Positions 27,292-38,443 are shown, numbered from the stretch's first letter. The stretch: DNA of 47,099 bases from Mycolicibacterium hodleri (GCF_025822245.1 NZ_JACKTL010000016.1:1-47099), one strand, 5' to 3'. A program made the numbers and translations. Notes: generated from the letters alone by a model not told the origin.

Positions 27292-28404
27292 TCAGGAAGT
27301 CAGGCGGTGGGCCGCCGCGTCGATCCGCTCGTCGGTGGCCGTCAACGCCATGCGCACGTGTCGGGCGCCGCGGGGACCGTAGAACTCCCCCGGCGCCACC
27401 AGGATGCCAAGTTCGGCCAGCGAGGCGACGGTGTCCCGGCACGGCTCGCCGCGGGTGGCCCACAGGTAGAGCCCCGCTTCGGAGTGGTCGACGGTGAACC
27501 CGGCACTCCGAACCGCTGCCAGCAGCACGTCGCGGCGACGGCCGTAGCGTTCCCGTTGCACCGCCTCGTGAGCGTCGTCGTCGAGGGCGGCGACCATGGC
27601 CGCCTGGATCGGCGTCGGCACCATCATTCCGGCGTGCTTGCGCACCGCGAGGAGCTCGGCGACCACCGCGGGATCGCCCGTCACGAAGCCCGCCCGGTAG
27701 CCAGCCAGCGACGAGGTCTTGGACAGCGAGTGGATGGCGAGCAGCCCGGTGTGGTCGCCCCCGCACACCGAGGGGTGCAGCACCGACACCGGCGCCGCGT
27801 CGGGATCCCAGCCGAGGCCGAGGTAGCACTCGTCGGAGGCGACCAACGCGCCCCGGGACCGGGCCCACTCGACGACCTTGCGGAGGTGGTCGACGCCGAG
27901 CACGGCGCCGGTCGGATTGCTCGGGGAGTTCACGAAGACGAGCTTGGGCACCCTCGGCCCGAGCTGGGTCAGCGAATCGGCGGCCACCACCTCGGCGCCC
28001 GCCAGGCGCGCCCCGACGTCGTAGGTCGGGTAGGCCAGCTCGGGCACCACGACCACGTCGTCACGGGAGAGGTTGAGAAGCGTCGGCAGCCAGGCGATGA
28101 GTTCCTTGGTGCCGATGACCGGCAACACGGCGTCGTCGGCGACACCGGTGATCCCGTAGCGGCGCTGCAACGCCGCCACCGCAGAGCCTCGCAGCGCAGC
28201 CGTCCCGGCGGTCGTCGGATAGCCGGGGGCCGAACTCGCGGCCGCCAACGCGTCGCGGATGACCGGCGCCACGTCGTCGACCGGCGTGCCGACCGACAGG
28301 TCGACGATGCCGTCGGGGTGTGCCCTGGCCGTGGCGGTGACGTCAGCCAGCGTGTCCCAGGGGAAGACCGGCAGCGACGCCGACAGGCGCCCGACCTGGC
28401 TCAG
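27292..28404 (-). CDS. dapC: N-succinyldiaminopimelate aminotransferase, with apparent CTG start
   Basis: PLP aminotransferase between DapD and DapE in the lysine/DAP route (Rv1178). SASLPVFPWDTLAD, PGYPTTAGTAALR, NSPSNPTG, SDECYLGLGWD and the PLP-Lys region HSLSKTSSLAGYRAGF are present. The conserved N-terminus is coded from about 28386, yet the frame has no ATG, GTG or TTG between its upstream stop (TGA at 28413-28411) and GTG at 28272. The CTG at 28404 overlaps the fdxC stop as CTGA, with GGTGAGG four bases before it. I take this as the start (370 aa); CTG at 28386 is the alternative. Confidence 0.9.
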   Translation of the reverse strand: MSQVGRLSASLPVFPWDTLADVTATARAHPDGIVDLSVGTPVDDVAPVIRDALAAASSAPGYPTTAGTAALRGSAVAALQRRYGITGVADDAVLPVIGTKELIAWLPTLLNLSRDDVVVVPELAYPTYDVGARLAGAEVVAADSLTQLGPRVPKLVFVNSPSNPTGAVLGVDHLRKVVEWARSRGALVASDECYLGLGWDPDAAPVSVLHPSVCGGDHTGLLAIHSLSKTSSLAGYRAGFVTGDPAVVAELLAVRKHAGMMVPTPIQAAMVAALDDDAHEAVQRERYGRRRDVLLAAVRSAGFTVDHSEAGLYLWATRGEPCRDTVASLAELGILVAPGEFYGPRGARHVRMALTATDERIDAAAHRLTS

Positions 28405-28727
28405 CTGTCCTCACCCTGAGGCGGCATGTCCTTGATGGCCTGCGGGTCGTTGTCGGTCTGGCCGACCTTCGACGCGCCGCCAGGAGATCCCAGCTCGGTG
28501 AAGAAGTCCGCGTTGAGCTGGGTGTAGCCGCCCCACTGGTCCGGGACGTCGTCCTCGTAGTAGATGGCCTCGACCGGGCACACCGGTTCGCAGGCGCCGC
28601 AGTCCACACACTCGTCGGGGTGGATGTACAGCATGCGTGCGCCCTCGTAGATGCAGTCGACGGGGCACTCCTCGATACATGCCTTGTCTTTGATGTCGAC
28701 GCAGGGTTCGGCAATGGTGTACGTCAC
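28401..28727 (-). CDS. fdxC: Seven-iron ferredoxin FdxC
   Basis: 108-aa electron carrier with a [3Fe-4S] and a [4Fe-4S] cluster, like Rv1177. Cluster cysteines lie in CVDIKDKACIEECPVDCIY and CVDCGACEPVCPVEAIYYE. The C-terminal extension (about 60-108) is typical of actinobacterial 7Fe ferredoxins that feed cytochromes P450 and other oxidoreductases. GTG at 28727 has AGGAGAG six bases upstream. Translation is probably coupled to dapC. Confidence 0.95.
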   Translation of the reverse strand: MTYTIAEPCVDIKDKACIEECPVDCIYEGARMLYIHPDECVDCGACEPVCPVEAIYYEDDVPDQWGGYTQLNADFFTELGSPGGASKVGQTDNDPQAIKDMPPQGEDS

Positions 28728-28794
28728 TGATGTCTCTCCTGTCCAGTGGGCTGCTGGTCGGTTGGGACCTGGGTCGGGACCACCGAGAAGGCAA

Positions 28795-28811
28795 GTATGC
28801 GATGCGCATAC
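28795..28811. promoter_or_regulatory. Palindrome in the fdxC leader/promoter region
   Basis: GTATGCG-ATG-CGCATAC, two perfect seven-base arms around three bases, 68-84 bp upstream of the fdxC start. It includes a CATACT-like -10 on the minus strand, so binding here could control fdxC-dapC. Confidence 0.45.
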
Positions 28812-28930
28812 CTGGACGCCTGTCTCAGTGTGTCCTAACTTGGCGCGCCGCCCCGCGAGGTGGCGTCCGGTTACTGATACTAGACGTAGCAGATACCAGT
28901 CGACCAGTCCACGTTTGGCGCGTCCTGCGA

Positions 28931-28946
28931 ATGCAACTAGTTGCAT
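28931..28946. promoter_or_regulatory. Probable PadR operator: perfect 16-bp palindrome
   Basis: ATGCAACTAGTTGCAT is fully symmetric and has the form of PadR-family operators. It lies 32 bases before the padR-family start codon, over the -35 region of its leaderless promoter, which fits autorepression. Confidence 0.7.
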
Positions 28947-28964
28947 AGGACCGCCGGTAGCGCA

Positions 28965-28977
28965 TACCGTCGCACAC
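28965..28977 (+). promoter_or_regulatory. Leaderless promoter (-10 TACCGT) of the PadR-family gene
   Basis: TACCGT (28965-28970), seven bases, GTG at 28978. Confidence 0.5.
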
Positions 28978-31551
<2,574 letters not shown>

Positions 31552-31552
<1 letters not shown>

Positions 31553-31598
31553 CGTGACGCCACTGCGGGAGAAGGGGAATCCCGCAGTGGCGTCACGC
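31552..31598. terminator. Bidirectional terminator-like 19-bp perfect inverted repeat
   Basis: GCGTGACGCCACTGCGGGA (31552-31570) and its exact complement (31580-31598) form a 19-bp stem with a nine-base loop. It sits between the converging fadH and YceI genes and overlaps the fadH stop codon. No U-tract follows, as is usual in mycobacteria. Confidence 0.85.
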
Positions 31599-31607
31599 GG
31601 TGCGGTG

Positions 31608-32156
31608 TCAGGCCTGCTTGAGCGCCTCGATCTCGAGGGTGACGGTGACCTTGTCGCCGATGACGGCGCCGCCGGTCTCGAGCGGCATGTCGAGGTCGAC
31701 GCCGAAGTCCTTGCGGTTGAGCACGACCGTCGCGGTGAAGCCGGCGACCTCGCCGTGGCCCATGCCCGGGTTGACGCCGTTGAACTCGAGCTTGAGGTCG
31801 ATCGGCTTGGTCACGCCCTTGAGGGTGAAGTTGCCGCCGAGGACGTAGTCGTCACCGTCGGGACGCACGTCGGTCGAGACGAACGTGGCGGTGGGGTGGT
31901 TCTCGACGTCGAAGAAGTCGGCCGCCTTCACGTGCGCGTCACGCTGCTCGTTGCCGGTGTCGACCGAGTCGACGGCGATCTCGGCGGACACCGAGGGGCT
32001 GCCGTCCTCGCCGACCACGATCGTGCCGCTGAACGACTCGAAGCTGCCGCGCACCTTGCTCACCATGAGGTGGCGCACCGAAAAGCCGATCGACGAATGG
32101 ACGGGGTCGATGGTCCACGTGCCTGCGCCCAGGGCGCTCGTTACCGATGCAGTCAT
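31608..32156 (-). CDS. YceI-family protein, 182 aa
   Basis: The lipocalin-like YceI fold: GTWTIDPVHSSIGFSVRHLMVSKVRGSF at the N-terminus, DFFDVENHPTATFVSTDV in the middle and GFTATVVLNRKDFGVD near the end. Family members bind isoprenoids or amphiphiles in a beta-barrel. No signal peptide is visible, so it may be cytoplasmic. ATG at 32156 has a perfect AAGGAGA eight bases upstream. TACACT at 32208-32203 is a likely -10. Confidence 0.9.
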   Translation of the reverse strand: MTASVTSALGAGTWTIDPVHSSIGFSVRHLMVSKVRGSFESFSGTIVVGEDGSPSVSAEIAVDSVDTGNEQRDAHVKAADFFDVENHPTATFVSTDVRPDGDDYVLGGNFTLKGVTKPIDLKLEFNGVNPGMGHGEVAGFTATVVLNRKDFGVDLDMPLETGGAVIGDKVTVTLEIEALKQA

Positions 32157-32202
32157 GTCTGGTTCTCCTTGACTTGGGGCCGGCCGTCCCGACCTCTCGT
32201 CG

Positions 32203-32208
32203 AGTGTA
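32203..32208 (-). promoter_or_regulatory. Candidate -10 (TACACT) of the YceI gene
   Basis: The hexamer predicts a start near 32196 and a 40-base leader that includes AAGGAGA. Confidence 0.4.
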
Positions 32209-32226
32209 AACGGACTGCGGTCCGAA

Positions 32227-33372
32227 TTAATTCCGGCCCTCGCCCAGGAGGTCCGTCAGCGCCGCAATCGGCAGCCGCGGCGTGCGGTGTCCGTCCCTGC
32301 CGACCATGTCCACGTTCACCACCAGCGCGTTGAGCACCGCCTCCTCCACCGAGTGCACGACGGCCTCGTAGAACGGATCCATCCGGCCCCACGGCAGGAA
32401 CCGCAGCGTGCCGAACTCGTCGTCGGCGGGCGGCCCGAGCGGAAAGGCACTCGCCAGGCCGTCGGCCTCCGCGGTCGAGAACGCCAGGAAGACGTCGCCG
32501 GAGAAGTGGCTGCCCGTCGTGCCGGTCCTCGCCAAGCCCAGCGGCACCCGACGGGCCAACGCCTTGCATTGGCCGGGCAGCAGCGGCGCGTCGGTCGCCA
32601 CGACGACGATGACCGAGCCCGCCCCGGGCGGCGGTCGAAGGCCGAGATCCGCGGCGAACCAGTCGGAGTCCATCGGATTGTCGTCGCCCAGCAGCGGCCC
32701 GACGTGCCGGCCCGCCACGGTCAACTCGGCGCGGGAGCCAAAGTTGGCCTGCACGAACGCCGCCACGACGAACTCCCGCGTGCCGTAGTCGACGATCCGC
32801 GACGCGGTCCCGTTGCCGCCCTTGAACTCATAGCAGTTCATCCCCGTCCCGCCGCCGACCGAGCCCTCGGCCACCGGCCCCGAGGCAGCCGAATCAAGCG
32901 CCTGCTCAACGTGTTCGGGACGCACGTGGGCACCGTTGATGTCGTTGAGATAGCCATCCCACGTCTCGGCGCAGACTGGAAGCAACCACTGCCGCGCGAC
33001 CCGTGGCCGGACCCGGTTCACCCAACTCACCACACCGGTGTGGCAGACACCCACGGCGTGCGTATTCGACACGACCACGGGCAGATTGAAGGCGCCGGAC
33101 TCCTCGATCCAGGTGGTGCCGGTCATCTCCCCGTTGCCGTTGAGCGAGTGCCAGCCAGCCGCGCAGGCACGCCCGACGCCGTCGCGCCCTCGGGGCAGGA
33201 TCGCCGTGACGCCGGTGCGCACGGCGTCACCCTCGATCAGGGTGACCTGTCCGACCTCGACGCCGGGGACGTCGGTGATCGCGTTGAGCGGACCGGGCCG
33301 ACCACCCAAGGGGATCGCGAGTCCGCGAGCGCGGGGACGGCCGTCGGTGGCGTGGGTCTGAGGTGAGGTCAC
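32227..33372 (-). CDS. P1-family (DmpA-like) aminopeptidase, 381 aa
   Basis: N-terminal-nucleophile hydrolase of MEROPS family P1, self-cleaving aminopeptidases/esterases of DmpA type. ITDVPGVEVGQVT and RTGVTAILPRG open the fold. The segment SVGGGTGMNCYEFKGGNGTASR holds the self-processing region, with the Ser in TASR the likely nucleophile by family comparison. No signal peptide is seen. The GTG at 33372 has no clear ribosome site. It is 70 bp from the YceI start on the same strand. Confidence 0.88.
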   Translation of the reverse strand: MTSPQTHATDGRPRARGLAIPLGGRPGPLNAITDVPGVEVGQVTLIEGDAVRTGVTAILPRGRDGVGRACAAGWHSLNGNGEMTGTTWIEESGAFNLPVVVSNTHAVGVCHTGVVSWVNRVRPRVARQWLLPVCAETWDGYLNDINGAHVRPEHVEQALDSAASGPVAEGSVGGGTGMNCYEFKGGNGTASRIVDYGTREFVVAAFVQANFGSRAELTVAGRHVGPLLGDDNPMDSDWFAADLGLRPPPGAGSVIVVVATDAPLLPGQCKALARRVPLGLARTGTTGSHFSGDVFLAFSTAEADGLASAFPLGPPADDEFGTLRFLPWGRMDPFYEAVVHSVEEAVLNALVVNVDMVGRDGHRTPRLPIAALTDLLGEGRN

Positions 33373-33410
33373 CCCCTACGAGTAGCACGCCCGGCCTCGG
33401 CCCGCCCGAA

Positions 33411-33872
33411 TCAGCCCCGATCGCCCCACACGGCCTGGGCGCCCGCGTCGCCGATGCGGACGACCGTCACGATCGACGACACCCCGACGACGAGCGACAC
33501 CACGGCGAGAAGAACGGTCGCGACCCGCCGGGGCGTGTCCGACCGGCTCTCCAGCACGTGCAGCACCGCCTGGGCGACGGCGACCACCAACAGCGCGACG
33601 GAGAAGTAGATCATCCAGTCGCCACGCTCGGCATGCTCGAGGAGGATCGGACGGGGCTGACCCCCGCTCTTCAACAGCCACTCGCCGGCCTCGGTGGTGA
33701 TGGGCGTCAACACCGTCGTGACGGCCGCGAGGGCCAACACCAACCACACCAGTCGGCGCCGGGCGGCCGGCCAGAAACCACAGAGGATCTCCAGGATCGC
33801 GACGAGGGGTGCAAGGACCACGATGGCGTGGACCAGTAGGGCGTGGGCGGGGATGCCGGCAATCGTGGTCAA
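33411..33872 (-). CDS. DUF2231-family membrane protein, 153 aa
   Basis: Four predicted membrane helices (about residues 8-30, 40-60, 85-110, 118-140). The family opening TTIAGIPAHALLVHAIVVLAPL is present and the central loop TEAGEWLL is conserved. Function is unknown; the family is annotated as a putative membrane redox or metal-linked protein in some genomes. TTG at 33872 is chosen over an upstream start because GAGGAG lies five bases before it and similarity begins there. Confidence 0.82.
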   Translation of the reverse strand: MTTIAGIPAHALLVHAIVVLAPLVAILEILCGFWPAARRRLVWLVLALAAVTTVLTPITTEAGEWLLKSGGQPRPILLEHAERGDWMIYFSVALLVVAVAQAVLHVLESRSDTPRRVATVLLAVVSLVVGVSSIVTVVRIGDAGAQAVWGDRG

Positions 33873-33963
33873 GGATGCTCCTCGGTTCGGGGCTGTCCTC
33901 GTGTATACGTGCCCAAGCCAACCCAGGTTCACCACTCGCGCGATTTACCCCGAAATGCAGGGA

Positions 33964-36555
33964 TCAGGCGACCAGCGCCTCGTAGGTCGTGGAACGTTGG
34001 CGCGCCGGGCGACCGATGCCGTCGGCGATCGCCACCAGCTCGGCGACGGACTTGGCCGACCCGTTCTCCGAGCCCGCCATCCGAGAGATGGTCTCCTCCA
34101 TCAACGTGCCGCCAAGATCGTTGGCACCACCGCGCAGCATCACCTGCGTGCGCTCGACCCCCAGCTTGACCCAGCTGGTCTGGATGGAGTCGATCCTGCC
34201 GTGCAACATGATTCGCGCCAGCGCGTGCACCGCGCGATTGTCACGGTGCGTGGGCCCGGGACGGGCACCGCCGGCCAGGTACAGCGGCGAGGACTGGTGC
34301 ACGAACGGCAGCGGCACGAATTCGGTGAAACCACCCGTGCGGTCCTGGATGTCGCGCAACACGTTGAGGTGCCCCACCCAGTGCCGCGGGGTGTCGACGT
34401 GGCCGTACATCATCGTCGAACTCGACCGCAGGCCGACCTCGTGGGCGGTGGTGATGACCTCGATCCACGCCGAGGTGGGCAGCTTGCCCTTCGTCAGCAC
34501 CCAGCGGACCTCGTCGTCGAGGATCTCCGCGGCCGTCCCGGGAATCGAGCCAAGACCCGCTTCGCGCAGGCTGGTCAGCCACTCCCGGATCGACGTACCG
34601 CTCTTGGTGACGCCGTTGGAGATCTCCATCGGGCTGAACGCGTGCACGTGCATCGACGGCACCCGGGCCTTGACCGCGCGCACCAGGTCGGCGTACCCGG
34701 TCACGGGCAGTTCGGGATCGATGCCACCCTGCATGCACACCTCGGTCGCACCGGCGACGTGTGCTTCCCACGCCCGGTCGGCGACGTCGTCGGTGGACAA
34801 CGAGAACGCGTCCGCGTCGCCCTTGCGCTGGGCGAACGCGCAGAACCGACAGCCGGTGTAGCAGATGTTGGTGAAGTTGATGTTGCGGTTCACCACGTAG
34901 GTGACGTCGTCGCCCACCACGTCGCGACGCAACGAATCGGCAAGTGCGGCAACGGCATCCAGAGCCGGGCCGTCGGCGGTGGCCAACGCGTGATACGCGT
35001 CGTCACTGAGACCCGCGGGGTTGGCCTCCGCGGCGCGCAACGCGGCCAGCACGTCGGTGTCGATGCGCTCCGGGGCCCGGGCGGCGAGCTCGTTGACCTT
35101 CTCGCGGATCGACTCCCAGTCACCGAACGCGCTACCCAAGTCGCTGCGGGTCTCGGTCAGGCGCCCCTCCGAGTCGATCGCGGTGTGCAGGTCGGTGCGA
35201 CCCAGCGATTCGGTGGCCTCGTCGGGCTCTTGCCAGGGCCGTCCGACCGGGTTGACGTCGCGGGCGAAGCCAGTGTCCGGATCGGCCAACGCGTCGACGT
35301 GCCCGCGCACCCGAGGGTCGATCCACGCCGCCCCCGCCTGCACGTACTGCGGCTGCGCGGTCAGGCGTTGCACCAGGTCGTACCCCGCCTCGGCGGTGAC
35401 GGCGGCGAGCTCGTCCAGCGCCGGCCACGGACGTTCGGGGTTGACGTGATCCGGGGTCAGGGGCGACACGCCGCCCCAGTCGTCGACGCCCGCGCCGATC
35501 AGCGCCAGGCACTCCTGCCGCGACACCAGGTTCGGGGGCGCCTGGATGCGCATCTTCGGGCCCAGCACCAGCCGGCTGACGGCCACCGTCGCCAGGAAGT
35601 CGTCGATGCCCGTGTCCGGGGTACTCGCCATCGCGGTGTGGTCCTTGGCCCGGAAGTTCTGCACGATGACTTCCTGCACGTGCCCGAACTCCTTGTGGGA
35701 GCGGCGAATCGCGTGCATGGTCTCGGCACGCTCGGTGAGGTTCTCCCCAATGCCGACCAGGAGGCCGGTGGTGAACGGCACCGACAGCCGGCCCGCGTCG
35801 TCCAGGGTGCGCAACCGCACCACGGGATCCTTGTCGGGGCTGCCGTAGTGGGCCAGGCCCTTGGTCTCGTACAACCGCCGGGAGGTGGTCTCCAGCATCA
35901 TGCCCATCGACGGCGCGACGGGCTTGAGGCGAGACAACTCCGACCAGGTCATCACCCCGGGGTTCAGGTGGGGCAGCAGACCGGTCTCCTCCAGGACCCG
36001 GATCGCCATCGCGCGGACGTAGTCCAGCGTCGAGTCGTATCCACGTTCGTCGAGCCACTGCTTGGCTTCGGGCCACCGCGCCTCGGGGCGGTCGCCGAGG
36101 GTGAAGAGCGCTTCCTTGCAGCCCAATTCCGCACCGCGGCGCGCGACGTCGAGAATCTCGTCGGGCTCCATGTACATGCCCTTGCCCTGCGCGCGCAGAA
36201 CACCGGGCACGGTGACGAAGGTGCAGTAATGGCAGGTGTCACGGCAGAGGTGCGTCACCGGAATGAAGACCTTGCGCGAGTAACTGACGGGCAGCTTTCC
36301 CGTCGGGCCGACCCGACCCGCCGCCGTCAACCCGGCGTCACGGACCCGGGCCGCACTGGCCATCAGATCCTCGAGGTCGGCGCCACGCGCCGTCATCGCG
36401 ATCGCGGCTTCCTGGACGTTCAGCGCCACCCCGTCACGGGCACGTCTCAAGACGCGCCGCACCGCGGCGGGAGACGGCGGCGCGCTGGACTCCGCCGAAG
36501 CGGAGGGCACGACGGGAATGGGCAGATCGGCACCGCGCTGGGGGTTCAGAGCCAC
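33964..36555 (-). CDS. fbiC: FO synthase (coenzyme F420 biosynthesis), fused CofG-CofH
   Basis: Bifunctional radical-SAM enzyme that builds the deazaflavin FO from tyrosine and 5-amino-6-ribitylamino-uracil (Rv1173). The 863 aa contain two radical-SAM clusters: CRDTCHYC in the N-terminal CofG half and CYTGCRFC in the C-terminal CofH half. Long near-identical stretches such as [20 protein letters not shown] and [18 protein letters not shown] match the family. Two GTG starts are possible. 36555 ([12 protein letters not shown]) is preferred because 36600 falls inside a short upstream ORF; the 36600 form would add 15 residues that look non-coding. Confidence 0.95.
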   Translation of the reverse strand: MALNPQRGADLPIPVVPSASAESSAPPSPAAVRRVLRRARDGVALNVQEAAIAMTARGADLEDLMASAARVRDAGLTAAGRVGPTGKLPVSYSRKVFIPVTHLCRDTCHYCTFVTVPGVLRAQGKGMYMEPDEILDVARRGAELGCKEALFTLGDRPEARWPEAKQWLDERGYDSTLDYVRAMAIRVLEETGLLPHLNPGVMTWSELSRLKPVAPSMGMMLETTSRRLYETKGLAHYGSPDKDPVVRLRTLDDAGRLSVPFTTGLLVGIGENLTERAETMHAIRRSHKEFGHVQEVIVQNFRAKDHTAMASTPDTGIDDFLATVAVSRLVLGPKMRIQAPPNLVSRQECLALIGAGVDDWGGVSPLTPDHVNPERPWPALDELAAVTAEAGYDLVQRLTAQPQYVQAGAAWIDPRVRGHVDALADPDTGFARDVNPVGRPWQEPDEATESLGRTDLHTAIDSEGRLTETRSDLGSAFGDWESIREKVNELAARAPERIDTDVLAALRAAEANPAGLSDDAYHALATADGPALDAVAALADSLRRDVVGDDVTYVVNRNINFTNICYTGCRFCAFAQRKGDADAFSLSTDDVADRAWEAHVAGATEVCMQGGIDPELPVTGYADLVRAVKARVPSMHVHAFSPMEISNGVTKSGTSIREWLTSLREAGLGSIPGTAAEILDDEVRWVLTKGKLPTSAWIEVITTAHEVGLRSSSTMMYGHVDTPRHWVGHLNVLRDIQDRTGGFTEFVPLPFVHQSSPLYLAGGARPGPTHRDNRAVHALARIMLHGRIDSIQTSWVKLGVERTQVMLRGGANDLGGTLMEETISRMAGSENGSAKSVAELVAIADGIGRPARQRSTTYEALVA

Positions 36556-36583
36556 TCCCCTGTAACCCCGCGGTCGCCCAGAA

Positions 36584-36625
36584 TCATCCGCGCGTCCCAC
36601 GATCCGAAATCAGTGCGCCTGCCAT
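36584..36625 (-). CDS. Candidate 13-aa leader ORF upstream of fbiC
   Basis: ATG at 36625 gives [13 protein letters not shown] and stop, 28 bases before the fbiC GTG. TACTGT (36638-36633) with a seven-base spacer predicts a leaderless transcript beginning at this ATG. Coding is inferred from promoter position only. Confidence 0.35.
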   Translation of the reverse strand: MAGALISDRGTRG

Positions 36626-36632
36626 ACCGGCC

Positions 36633-36638
36633 ACAGTA
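36633..36638 (-). promoter_or_regulatory. Candidate -10 (TACTGT) of fbiC
   Basis: Minus-strand TACTGT would start transcription at about 36625. Confidence 0.4.
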
Positions 36639-36696
36639 GCGCCAGAACGGCCCCGCGTTGCAGGGCCGTCTCGCTACGGCGGGGGGCGCGACCGCG

Positions 36697-36702
36697 TAAC
36701 TT
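36697..36702 (+). promoter_or_regulatory. Candidate -10 (TAACTT) of the Thr/Pro-rich protein gene
   Basis: TAACTT predicts a start near 36709, leaving a 36-base leader with GGGGGAG before the ATG. Confidence 0.35.
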
Positions 36703-36744
36703 ACCGAGCATCGGCAGCGGCAAGGAACTCGGGGGAGAATCTCA

Positions 36745-37902
36745 ATGACCGGATCGGTTCGTTCGTGTCTTCGGGTCGGCGTTGCCACGCTGACTGCCGC
36801 GGCCGTCGTGGGAATTCCGCCCGCCGCACCCACCGCCGCACCGCAGGGACCGGCGGCGCACTCCGTGCAGGCGCCGGCGGCGCCGCGCGTCGACCTGGCC
36901 GCATCGGTGCGCACGCTGGTCACGACGCCGTCAAATCCCGAGCACTTCGCTGCCGCGACGGCGGCGATGGCGCGGATCGACCCGGCGCGCACCTCCGCGG
37001 CGGTTCAGGCTGCGCCGGTCCCCCTCAACGCGGCGTCCGACGCCATCGTCTCGGGCTACCAGTTCCTCCGGTATTGGGTGACCTACGGGGTTCAGCTCGC
37101 CGACTACGTGCTGGGTTTCATCCCGTTCGGGTACGCCGTCGCCGATCAGGTCAACATCGTCTATTACAACCTCGTCCTGCCGATTTCGGACAGCATCGTC
37201 TACAACCTCGTCGTGCCCGTGGTGAACGATCCCCTGAATCTCGCGTCCTACGTCAACGGATTGGTCGCCGTGGGGCAGACGTCGGTCAACGCCCTGATCA
37301 ACACCGGGGTGGCGGAGTTCAACTACTTCTTCGGCTGGCTGATCCCGCCGCTGCCGCCGCGCCCGCTCGTGGCGGCCACGGAGGGACCGACCGTCGAGGA
37401 GGCCTCCGCGGTCCAGCAGATTCAGGAGGCGCCCAAGGGTGGGGAGGCTACGGCGAGCGGCGCCGAGCCGTCGAACCCGCCGCAGTCGACCCCGACCCCC
37501 ACCGCGGAGCCAACCGAAACCGCGGAGCCGTCCAAGACGGCCGAGCCCTCCGACACCGCAGGGCCCACCGTGACCCCGGAGCCGACCGAGACCGTTGAGC
37601 CCTCGGACACCGTCGAACCCACCAAGACCACGGCGCCTACCAAGACCACCGAACCCACCAGGACCACCGAACCCACCAAGACCACCGCGCCCAAGCCGCC
37701 GACCACCACCGCGGTCGACGGCGTCCAGGCCCAGGGCGAGGTGCGCGGCGGCACCACCGGCACGACGACCACCACCACCACGACCGGAACGACGACGGGC
37801 ACACACCCGACCACGGCGACCACGCCCGCGACGGGTACCCCGCCGGCGGAGACCACGAAGGGATCCGATGAGCCGGGTCCTGCGAAGGACGGCGAAAGCT
37901 AG
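36745..37902 (+). CDS. Secreted/surface protein with Thr/Pro-rich repetitive tail, 385 aa
   Basis: A signal peptide (about 1-33, VGVATLTAAAVVGIPPAAPTAAP) is followed by a PE/PPE-neighbour-type hydrophobic domain (about 90-215, SGYQFLRYWVTYGVQLADYVLGFIPFGYAVADQVNIVYYNLVLP). Such VxYYNLVxP modules are seen in many mycobacterial secreted proteins. From about 240 the chain is a low-complexity tail of (E/A)PTxT and TT units, likely exported and possibly O-mannosylated. It occupies the position of PE12 (Rv1172c) beside fbiC but lacks a PE domain. Its TAG shares CTAG with the converging Rv1171-like gene. Confidence 0.78.
   Translation: MTGSVRSCLRVGVATLTAAAVVGIPPAAPTAAPQGPAAHSVQAPAAPRVDLAASVRTLVTTPSNPEHFAAATAAMARIDPARTSAAVQAAPVPLNAASDAIVSGYQFLRYWVTYGVQLADYVLGFIPFGYAVADQVNIVYYNLVLPISDSIVYNLVVPVVNDPLNLASYVNGLVAVGQTSVNALINTGVAEFNYFFGWLIPPLPPRPLVAATEGPTVEEASAVQQIQEAPKGGEATASGAEPSNPPQSTPTPTAEPTETAEPSKTAEPSDTAGPTVTPEPTETVEPSDTVEPTKTTAPTKTTEPTRTTEPTKTTAPKPPTTTAVDGVQAQGEVRGGTTGTTTTTTTTGTTTGTHPTTATTPATGTPPAETTKGSDEPGPAKDGES
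37498..37830 (+). repeat. Degenerate Thr/Pro-coding repeat (EPT/APTKTT units)
   Basis: In-frame units code EPTET, EPSKT, APTKTT, EPTRTT and then Thr runs. The unit phase suggests slippage-driven length variation among strains. Confidence 0.8.
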
Positions 37903-38282
37903 GCGCCGACCCTCGAGGTCAGCCGCCACAGCAAGTAGGCCGGCGGGCCGCCGCCCAGCACCACGAAGATCAGCGGCGCCAGCTGCATGATCCCTGCGCC
38001 GCTGAGCACGATGTCGTCACCCGGCCCGCCCAGCGTGAGACCCAGGGCAGTCACCAGCCAGGCCCACAGCGGCAGCGCCGCGAGTCGGGGAGACGAGACC
38101 CATTGCAGCGCCGCCCACACCAGGGCGACGTTCACCAGACCACTGATCAGCCCGCTGATGGGCAACGGAATCGACCCGACGTAGAGCGGAAGGAGGAACG
38201 CACCGGCGATCGCCGACAGAACTCCGTCCAACGAGAGAACGGCGAGGACGGCGAACCGTCCGCCTGAGGACGGAGTGGTCAG
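37899..38282 (-). CDS. Small integral membrane protein (Rv1171-like), apparent CTG start
   Basis: 127 aa with three to four membrane helices: FAVLAVLSLDGVLSAIAGAFLLPLYV, ISGLISGLVNVALVWAALQWV, LWAWLVTALGLTL and MQLAPLIFVVLGGGPPAYLLW. The GGPGDDIVL loop is typical of the Rv1171 group; function is unknown. The CTG at 38282 overlaps the stop of a 35-codon ORF as CTGA. The in-frame alternative is a GTG about 45 bases upstream, inside that ORF. It lies between mshB and fbiC as in other mycobacteria. Confidence 0.8.
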   Translation of the reverse strand: MTTPSSGGRFAVLAVLSLDGVLSAIAGAFLLPLYVGSIPLPISGLISGLVNVALVWAALQWVSSPRLAALPLWAWLVTALGLTLGGPGDDIVLSGAGIMQLAPLIFVVLGGGPPAYLLWRLTSRVGA

Positions 38283-38386
38283 GTGGGGACGCTGTCGAGC
38301 AGGCCCACTATTCCGCCCACGACCCACTGAAAGCTGTCCAAGCGGTCCTGCCAGTGCTGCAGGTTGGGATCCAGATCTGGGTCCAT
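38279..38386 (-). CDS. Small protein of 35 aa between mshB and the Rv1171-like gene
   Basis: Sequence MDPDLDPNLQHWQDRLDSFQ then a hydrophobic WVVGGIVGLLDSVPT end. The ATG at 38386 has AAAGGG six to seven bases upstream, a good mycobacterial ribosome site. The amphipathic then hydrophobic design suggests a peripheral or single-pass membrane peptide. The TGA overlaps the downstream CTG by four bases (CTGA), suggesting coupling. It is short enough to be missed by automatic gene calls. Confidence 0.65.
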   Translation of the reverse strand: MDPDLDPNLQHWQDRLDSFQWVVGGIVGLLDSVPT

Positions 38387-38443
38387 CGCCATCCCTTTCT
38401 CGGGGCCGCTGATTGTTTCGCAGCGTACTCCCTCGCGGCGTTG

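Noticed and set aside
33694..36639. Very long open frame (about 980 codons) antisense to fbiC
   Set aside because: High-GC codon bias leaves antisense frames open; the translation is His/Arg/Gly/Val-rich with no domain, while the sense strand is a clear FO synthase.
37498..37830. Thr/Pro repeat as a CRISPR array or mobile repeat
   Set aside because: Units are degenerate, in frame and without spacers; it is protein-coding low complexity.
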